DNA from: Legionellales bacterium
Lineage (GTDB): Bacteria > Pseudomonadota > Gammaproteobacteria > Legionellales > Legionellaceae
NCBI GenBank assembly: GCA_020050955.1
Contig: JAGVJT010000137.1
Location: forward strand, 1 to 5,592
Length of the DNA: 5,592 bases
Direction: 5' to 3'
Part shown: in pieces, positions 1 to 5,592 of the stretch
How positions within the stretch are numbered: the stretch's first letter is position 1
Layout: every line of letters starts with the position of its first letter
The notes under the pieces: generated by a model
The model's database searches: none
What the model was told of the DNA's origin: nothing
What the model saw: only the letters and a program-made list of their open reading frames with translations
Translations under genes and position numbers: made by a program

Positions 1-2
1 TA

Positions 3-1820
3 CCTGAGCTGCCGATGCAGCTTGCGCCGTTATCGACTGAATTCTTTATGGCGATAAAAACCAACAATGAAGCTGTTTTTCAATATTTAATCCAAGATAT
101 CCAATCGCTTCTTCAACAAGGCTCGTTTTTAAAAGAGCACCACATTGACACAGCCATTGATGTATTAGTGCAACAACGGGCACTTCCTGCGGATTTATTG
201 CAAAAACTAGATGAGTACTTGATACGCGAAAGATTAGACATGGATAGTGTGATTCAACCGATTCGTGCCGAAAAACTACCTTGGCTTGCTGAGCAAGCTA
301 AATTGTTACAGTTTAGTCATCATAATATGTATCATGCGGCCGAGATGAAAGAGCGGACATCATTAATTGCAAAACAACTTGGATTATTCACACAAGGCTA
401 TGCTAGTGATGATTTTGTGAAAGCTGTGCTTCGTTTTGCGATTGAATGCCATGATTATATTCAACGCCGTCCTGGCTTACCTGTTTCAAGCATTTATGCG
501 ACAGCAGAACAAGAGTCCGCGGCAGAAGTGATTCAATGGTTAAATCAGGCGTTACCTGATGCGCCTTCTGTGGTGCATCAAACCATTCGATTTTTGGTGA
601 GTAACGCCATTCCTTTAGCAACCACGCTGATTTGGGGGCAAAAATTTTGTGATTTATCCGAGCTTTTTTTCTTAATTGAGAAACGCGCAATTGAGGCTGG
701 TATGACTGTTGTTGCTCCATCTAATCAGTTATTTATTAATGACACGCATGCTATGAATATTGGGATTGGTGTGTGTGACGTATTTGCAGGTGCATTTCCG
801 TGTGTATGCGAAGAGCAATTTAAAGAACCACGCACAAATACGATTTCTCGTTTGCAAACAGCTTATTCTGCGCTGGTGCTGGATCAATTTTTTGCGAGCA
901 CGGCATTTCAGCCTTACTACCAAGATCGTTCACGAGATGAAAACAAATTCATGTTACTGATGTTATTTGTTGCACATTTGCATATGCGAGTTGAGTTAAG
1001 TGTAACTATACCATCTAAAAAATCACCTGATGAAGTTATTCCTTTTGAACAATATCAATCGTTTGAGTTAGTGACATCGCTTATTGAGTTTATTCGAGAG
1101 CATCAAAGTATCTATAGGCATATGTTAATGCGAGGAGATAGTGAATCCGATTTTATTGAGTTTTTTCATGGAAATTTTGAGAAAAATGAAGATGTTTTTC
1201 TTGGTGTAAAAAATATCTTTTTTTCAGCGATTGATAAAGAGGCAAGTTTTTGTAATGGATTAACTCATCTTTTAGCGATGAGTCAATCTAAACTGCAAGC
1301 ATTGGGTTATATTGATGAGCACGCTCGAATATTGCAAGAAGTTGCTTTATGGAGACAGCAACAAACAATAGCACCTCAAACGTCAGCCATTTCTTTATTA
1401 CAGGAAGCTATTGAGCCTCGTATATTTATTGATGCAGGTATTGCGGAAAAAGATGCATTTAACTTAGCTGCTTTGAGTGCATATTTTCATTCTTTAGAGT
1501 TAAAAAAAGAAGAACAGCAACAATTAGTGAAAGAGCTGTTATTAAGCACGATTGTGACGCCTGGAGTTATTTACGTTGCGCATTTAACAACACGCATACG
1601 ATCTTCTTCGTTCATTGTTGCGTACACACCGCATGTTGAAGAGAGAAGTTCTTCTGCTAACTTTGCAAGAACCGCTTATAGTAGTTTTAGTCACGACAGC
1701 TTTTCATCGCAACGCAGCTCTTCACCATATGGCATACAAGACAGTGCGCCATCAAGAGACTTAGATGCGGAGTTAGATGAAGAGTTAATTTATGTCGATG
1801 CTGAACGACTGGTAAACTAA
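3..1820 (+). CDS. Uncharacterised protein with divergent HD-phosphohydrolase-like region and Ser-rich/acidic C-terminal tail (5' end probably outside window)
   Basis: I do not recognise this as a named gene. The frame is open from base 3. The first ATG is at 15 (601 residues, numbering used here), with no convincing Shine-Dalgarno, and another ATG lies at 48, so the true start may lie upstream of the window. Residues about 100-260 resemble an HD-type metal phosphohydrolase: His102/His103/His107 in HHNMYH, then His146-Asp147 in ECHDYIQ, an EQESAAEV segment at 165-172 like the E-x-x-SA helix of such proteins, and Asp254 in GVCDVFAG as a candidate last ligand (Asp212 is an alternative). Residues 300-540 look largely alpha-helical and soluble, with no signal peptide or clear membrane span. 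The tail from about 543 is Ser-rich (14 Ser in 543-582), then acidic (582-597), and ends in ERLVN. HD activity is an inference; nucleotide or cyclic-nucleotide hydrolysis is possible but the substrate is unknown. The coding status is secure from the long open frame. Confidence 0.85.
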   Translation, partial: PELPMQLAPLSTEFFMAIKTNNEAVFQYLIQDIQSLLQQGSFLKEHHIDTAIDVLVQQRALPADLLQKLDEYLIRERLDMDSVIQPIRAEKLPWLAEQAKLLQFSHHNMYHAAEMKERTSLIAKQLGLFTQGYASDDFVKAVLRFAIECHDYIQRRPGLPVSSIYATAEQESAAEVIQWLNQALPDAPSVVHQTIRFLVSNAIPLATTLIWGQKFCDLSELFFLIEKRAIEAGMTVVAPSNQLFINDTHAMNIGIGVCDVFAGAFPCVCEEQFKEPRTNTISRLQTAYSALVLDQFFASTAFQPYYQDRSRDENKFMLLMLFVAHLHMRVELSVTIPSKKSPDEVIPFEQYQSFELVTSLIEFIREHQSIYRHMLMRGDSESDFIEFFHGNFEKNEDVFLGVKNIFFSAIDKEASFCNGLTHLLAMSQSKLQALGYIDEHARILQEVALWRQQQTIAPQTSAISLLQEAIEPRIFIDAGIAEKDAFNLAALSAYFHSLELKKEEQQQLVKELLLSTIVTPGVIYVAHLTTRIRSSSFIVAYTPHVEERSSSANFARTAYSSFSHDSFSSQRSSSPYGIQDSAPSRDLDAELDEELIYVDAERLVN

Positions 1821-1922
1821 TTTTTTTGTTTAACCATATGATTTATAAATTAATTGTGTTGTTAAATATAGTCGCAATGCATTGATTGAAACACAATTTA
1901 ATCGATTACATTTGATCTCTTG

Positions 1923-1950
1923 CTTGCGTAAACGATGCATCCCCCCTAAA
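1923..1950 (+). promoter_or_regulatory. Possible heat-shock (sigma-32-like) promoter upstream of hflK
   Basis: CTTGCG at 1923-1928 resembles the CTTGAA -35 element of sigma-32 promoters. It is followed after 14 bases by CCCC at 1943-1946, the core of the CCCCATnT -10 element, although the bases after it (TAAA) do not fit. A start about seven bases downstream would give a leader of roughly 28 bases that contains the hflK ribosome binding site, which is sensible geometry. I found no better sigma-70 pair in the gap: TTTAAT at 1897-1902 is a fair -10 but has no matching -35. This is a weak match read by eye. Confidence 0.22.
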
Positions 1951-1972
1951 ATCCTAGTTTAGTAAAAATGGC

Positions 1973-1976
1973 GGAG
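1973..1976 (+). promoter_or_regulatory. Ribosome binding site of hflK
   Basis: GGAG lies 8 bases before the ATG at 1985. It supports this start, which also gives the expected HflK N-terminus (MGWN...DPW). A second AGAGG at 1979-1983 is too close to the ATG to be the main site. Confidence 0.6.
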
Positions 1977-1984
1977 AAAGAGGT

Positions 1985-3133
1985 ATGGGATGGAATGGAC
2001 CAGATAATGACAACGATCCATGGCGCGGCAAAGGTCAACCACCCGATCTAGATGAAGCACTAAAACGTCTTCATCGAAAAATTAAACAAACTCTTTCTGG
2101 GAATAAACCGAGTTTTGAGAAACCTCTTGCTAATGGCGGCGGCGGTGTGTTTGCGCTTTTATTAGGGCTAGCTGTTCTTGTTTTATGGTTTTTATCGGGT
2201 ATTTTTATTGTTGACCCGGCAGAGCAAGCGGCTATTTTGCGTTTAGGTAAATACGTCGAAACCGTAGGCCCAGGACCGCATTGGATTCCCCGCATGATTG
2301 AATCTAAAGTTGTTGTGAATGTTGAACGTGTTTCTGATTACTCTTATTCGGCACAAATGTTAACAAAAGATGAAAACTTAGTCTCTGTGGCACTTGTTGT
2401 TCAATATAGAATTAGTGATTTGCAAGATTATTTATTTAATGTGGCGGACCCAGAAGAAAGTTTACAACAAGCAACATCGAGTGCATTACGGCAAGTGGTG
2501 GGTACCACGCGATTGGATCAAATTATTACAGAAGGTCGTGAAGCGTGGGGAAGCAGTGTACAAGAATCCTTGGTGAATATTTTAGAAAGTTATAAAACAG
2601 GGATTAAAATTGTTAACGTATCACCGCAACCGGCTAGAGCGCCAGAAAATGTGCAAGATGCGTTTGATGATGCGATTAAAGCGCAGGAAGATGAAAAACG
2701 CTTCAAAGAACAAGCTCGTGCTTATGAAGCGAGTGTGGTACCGATTGCAGAAGGTAATGCGAAACGAATCATGGAAGAATCGCGTGCATATGCTGAGCAA
2801 GTGGTGTTGAAGTCAACAGGTGATGTCGCTGAGTTTTTAGCGATTTTGCCCGAATATACACGTGCACCAGAGGTGACGGGCGAGCGAATGTATTTAGATG
2901 CCATGCAGCGTGTCTTAAGCCAAAGTAGTAAAATTATTGTCGATGGCAAAGCCGGTAACATGTTGTATTTGCCGCTTGATAAACTGACTGCACGAGTTAG
3001 TGATACCAAATCAGATAATAGTGCGATGTCTGCACAACAAATCGCATCGAAGCCTGAGGTTGAGAGTACACTTGTGGATGGCCGCGAAACAGTACGACGT
3101 ATCGAGCCTATTATAGGGAGAGCGGATCAATGA
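1985..3133 (+). CDS. hflK: HflK, SPFH/band-7 membrane protein, FtsH protease modulator
   Basis: HflK pairs with HflC in a large inner-membrane assembly, mostly periplasmic, that encloses FtsH and modulates its degradation of membrane and cytoplasmic substrates. The 382-residue product has the family layout. A Gly/Asn/Asp-rich cytoplasmic head begins MGWN and contains DPW (11-13) and PPDLDE (19-24). One hydrophobic transmembrane segment spans about 55-76. A band-7/SPFH domain follows from about 77 (DPAEQAAILRLGKY, then VQYRI at 139-143 and TEGRE at 182-186). A charged helical region runs from about 226 to 312, including FDDAIKAQEDE, EESRAYA and LPEYTRAPE, all close to E. coli HflK. It is somewhat shorter than E. 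coli HflK (about 419 residues), mainly through a shorter Gly-rich head and C-terminal tail. The stop overlaps the hflC start by four bases, so the two are probably translationally coupled. hflX is not upstream, unlike in E. coli. Confidence 0.97.
   Translation: MGWNGPDNDNDPWRGKGQPPDLDEALKRLHRKIKQTLSGNKPSFEKPLANGGGGVFALLLGLAVLVLWFLSGIFIVDPAEQAAILRLGKYVETVGPGPHWIPRMIESKVVVNVERVSDYSYSAQMLTKDENLVSVALVVQYRISDLQDYLFNVADPEESLQQATSSALRQVVGTTRLDQIITEGREAWGSSVQESLVNILESYKTGIKIVNVSPQPARAPENVQDAFDDAIKAQEDEKRFKEQARAYEASVVPIAEGNAKRIMEESRAYAEQVVLKSTGDVAEFLAILPEYTRAPEVTGERMYLDAMQRVLSQSSKIIVDGKAGNMLYLPLDKLTARVSDTKSDNSAMSAQQIASKPEVESTLVDGRETVRRIEPIIGRADQ
3116..3120 (+). promoter_or_regulatory. Ribosome binding site of hflC inside the end of hflK
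   Basis: GGGAG lies 9 bases before the hflC ATG at 3130, within the last codons of hflK. Together with the ATGA overlap at 3130-3133 (start of hflC, stop of hflK) it supports the chosen hflC start and coupled translation, fitting two subunits of the same complex. Confidence 0.65.
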
Positions 3134-4044
3134 AATCCATAAAAGTAATCTTAAGCATGTTGGCATGTTTATTTATTTTTTTATTGGTAACGAGTCTATT
3201 TACGATTACACAAGGTCAACATGGCATTGTGTTGCGCTTGGGACGGTTGGTGAATGATGCGAATACAGGGAAAGCAAAAACTCTTGCACCAGGGCTTCAT
3301 GTTAAAATGCCGTTTATTGAAACTGTTCGTGTGTTCGATACGCGCATACAAACATTGGATATAAAGTCATCTCGTATTGTGACAAAAGAGAAGAAAGATG
3401 TGATTGTGGATTATTATGTGAAGTGGCGCATTGATGATTTGGCACGTTATTTTACAGCAACTGGCGGCAATCAGTTTAAAGCAGATACGTTGCTTGAACA
3501 GCAATTAAATACATCGCTGCGAGCTGAGTTTGGTCGACGTACGATCTCCGATTTGGTGTCAGGTGGACGCAATGACATGACAGGTATTTTACAAGCACAT
3601 GCTGAACAGCAAGCAAGTGAACTTGGAATTCATGTGGTTGATGTTCGTATTAAAGGTATTGAATTACCTGCAAACACAAGTAACGCTATTTATCAACGTA
3701 TGCGGGCAGACATGCAAAAAATTGCAAATCGTCATCGAGCAGATGGGCATGCCGAAGCGGAGGCTATCCAAGCAGCAGCAGATGCACGTGTGACGATTGT
3801 ATTAGCAAAAGCACGAAGTGATGGACAAGTTATTCGTGCGCAAGGACAGGCGAAAGCAGCTGAAATTTATACGCAAGCCTACAGTAAAAATCGAGATTTT
3901 TTTGCCTTTTATCGTAGTTTGAGTGCGTATGTTCTCAGCTTTAATAACAAACAAGATATCTTAGTGCTTGACCAAGAAGGTGCATTTTTTGATTATTTTA
4001 AACATGGTGCAGCGAAGAAGGTGAGTGTGGTCAATCTGCATTGA
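3130..4044 (+). CDS. hflC: HflC, SPFH/band-7 membrane protein, FtsH protease modulator
   Basis: Partner of HflK in the membrane complex that regulates FtsH. The 304-residue protein starts with a short positively charged tip and one transmembrane/signal-anchor segment at about 5-26, placing most of the protein on the periplasmic side. The SPFH domain follows: QGQHGIVLRLGRL (28-40), APGLHVKMPFIETV (53-66), a TRIQTLD segment (71-77), TKEKKDVIVD (85-94) and VKWRIDD (97-103). The C-terminal half has DVRIKGIELP (171-180), IYQRMRADM (187-195), an Ala/Glu-rich helical stretch at about 200-250, and FFAFYRSLSAY (257-267). All of these match E. coli HflC closely. It lacks the low-complexity insertion of about 35-40 residues that E. 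coli HflC (334 residues) carries before its DVRIK segment, so the shorter length is a lineage difference and not a truncation. It overlaps hflK by four bases and precedes purA by 37 bases. Confidence 0.97.
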   Translation: MKSIKVILSMLACLFIFLLVTSLFTITQGQHGIVLRLGRLVNDANTGKAKTLAPGLHVKMPFIETVRVFDTRIQTLDIKSSRIVTKEKKDVIVDYYVKWRIDDLARYFTATGGNQFKADTLLEQQLNTSLRAEFGRRTISDLVSGGRNDMTGILQAHAEQQASELGIHVVDVRIKGIELPANTSNAIYQRMRADMQKIANRHRADGHAEAEAIQAAADARVTIVLAKARSDGQVIRAQGQAKAAEIYTQAYSKNRDFFAFYRSLSAYVLSFNNKQDILVLDQEGAFFDYFKHGAAKKVSVVNLH

Positions 4045-4070
4045 TTTGGTTATTAATTATTTTGAGATGA

Positions 4071-4075
4071 AAGAG
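4071..4075 (+). promoter_or_regulatory. Weak ribosome binding site of purA
   Basis: AAGAG ends 6 bases before the ATG at 4082. It is a weak Shine-Dalgarno, but the start is fixed by homology, since [16 protein letters not shown] aligns with the E. coli PurA N-terminus. The 37-base hflC-purA gap shows no hairpin terminator and no recognisable promoter, which favours read-through from hflKC. Confidence 0.4.
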
Positions 4076-4078
4076 TAG

Positions 4079-5368
<1,290 letters not shown>

Positions 5369-5375
5369 TGTTGTT

Positions 5376-5380
5376 GAGGT
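5376..5380 (+). promoter_or_regulatory. Ribosome binding site of the CAP-domain gene
   Basis: GAGGT lies 4 bases before the ATG at 5385, in the 16-base gap after the purA stop. Spacing is slightly short but the motif is strong. With the signal-peptide-like N-terminus it fixes the start of the last gene. Confidence 0.55.
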
Positions 5381-5384
5381 GTTT

Positions 5385-5592
5385 ATGAAAAAAATAATGC
5401 TTGTTGTTTTAAGCTCATTGCTTTGTTTATTCAGTGCATGCGAAGTATCTGCACGTGATACTTCACATGCACCAACACCTGAGGAGGTATTGGTGTATAT
5501 TAATCAGTACCGTGCCTCACAAAAGCTTCCTCCTTTGGTGATGAATGCGGCGCTCACTAAAGAAGCGATGGCGCATAGCGAAGACATGGCGA
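5385..5592 (+). CDS. Exported CAP/SCP-domain (YkwD-like) protein, N-terminal part, cut by window end
   Basis: Only the first 69 codons are visible, and the frame is still open at the edge. Lys2-Lys3 followed by a hydrophobic core at about 4-18 forms a signal peptide. Cleavage could be by signal peptidase I after VSA (residue 23), or by the lipoprotein peptidase before Cys19 in FSAC; the Phe at -3 makes that lipobox imperfect. Residues about 32-69 match the start of a CAP (SCP/PR-1/YkwD-like) domain: a hydrophobic helix VLVYINQYRA (35-44), LPPLVMNAAL (48-57), then the A-x-x-HS-x-x-MA helix with His64, the conserved His of the CAP pocket. Bacterial YkwD-type proteins are secreted or envelope-attached; their function is mostly undefined. 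The 16-base gap from purA suggests co-transcription. The call rests on a short fragment but the pattern is characteristic. Confidence 0.85.
   Translation, partial: MKKIMLVVLSSLLCLFSACEVSARDTSHAPTPEEVLVYINQYRASQKLPPLVMNAALTKEAMAHSEDMA

Noticed and set aside
1794..1827. GTCG/CGAC short inverted repeat followed by a run of seven T just after the first gene, as a terminator
   Set aside because: The stem is only 4 bp with an 8-base loop, and the T run starts 11 bases after the stem, so it does not fit an intrinsic terminator.
1841..1850. Perfect 10-base palindrome ATTTATAAAT in the gap before hflK, as an operator
   Set aside because: All-A/T palindromes are frequent by chance in AT-rich intergenic DNA and there is no second copy or known regulator match.
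1934..1941. GATGCATC palindrome just upstream of the C run
   Set aside because: Eight bases is too short to claim a binding site without a second copy or conservation.
2722..3009. Minus-strand open frame of 95 codons opposite the 3' part of hflK
   Set aside because: It overlaps well-conserved HflK coding sequence on the other strand and its translation resembles no protein I know.
3130..4044. hflC appearing truncated relative to the E. coli protein
   Set aside because: The missing ~35-40 residues are the low-complexity insertion of the enterobacterial protein; the domain is otherwise complete, so this is normal length variation.

Overview
The window looks like chromosomal DNA from a moderately AT-rich gammaproteobacterium. 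HflK, HflC and PurA all align by eye, from memory, over nearly their full length with the Escherichia coli proteins. The first gene ends in a Ser-rich then acidic C-terminal tail of the type seen on Legionella/Coxiella Dot/Icm effectors, so I suspect an intracellular or host-associated lineage near Legionellales. That placement is inference; no rRNA or other taxonomic marker is present. All genes are on the + strand.

Layout: (1) Bases 3-1820 hold a 601-residue or longer protein of unknown function, open at the window's left edge, with a divergent HD-type phosphohydrolase-like region in its N-terminal half. (2) Bases 1821-1984 are a 164-base intergenic gap with a possible heat-shock-type promoter and the hflK ribosome binding site. 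(3) hflK (1985-3133) and hflC (3130-4044) overlap by an ATGA and encode the two SPFH-family partners of the membrane protease FtsH. (4) purA (4082-5368) encodes adenylosuccinate synthetase and follows hflC after 37 bases. (5) The start of an exported CAP/SCP-domain (YkwD-like) protein begins at 5385, 16 bases after purA, and is cut by the right edge.

hflK, hflC, purA and probably the CAP-domain gene look like one transcription unit: they are co-directional, closely spaced, and I see no terminator hairpin between them. HflK and HflC form a membrane complex that modulates FtsH proteolysis. PurA catalyses the first committed step of AMP synthesis. Their adjacency is a known gammaproteobacterial arrangement rather than evidence of a shared pathway. 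In E. coli hfq and hflX lie upstream of hflK and a small gene (yjeT) lies between hflC and purA; neither hflX nor yjeT is at the corresponding place here.

Most of the window is ordinary housekeeping sequence. The part that deserves attention is the first gene: an unrecognised HD-like protein with a possible type IV secretion tail. I see no CRISPR array, insertion sequence, tRNA or rRNA, and no convincing undescribed multi-gene system.
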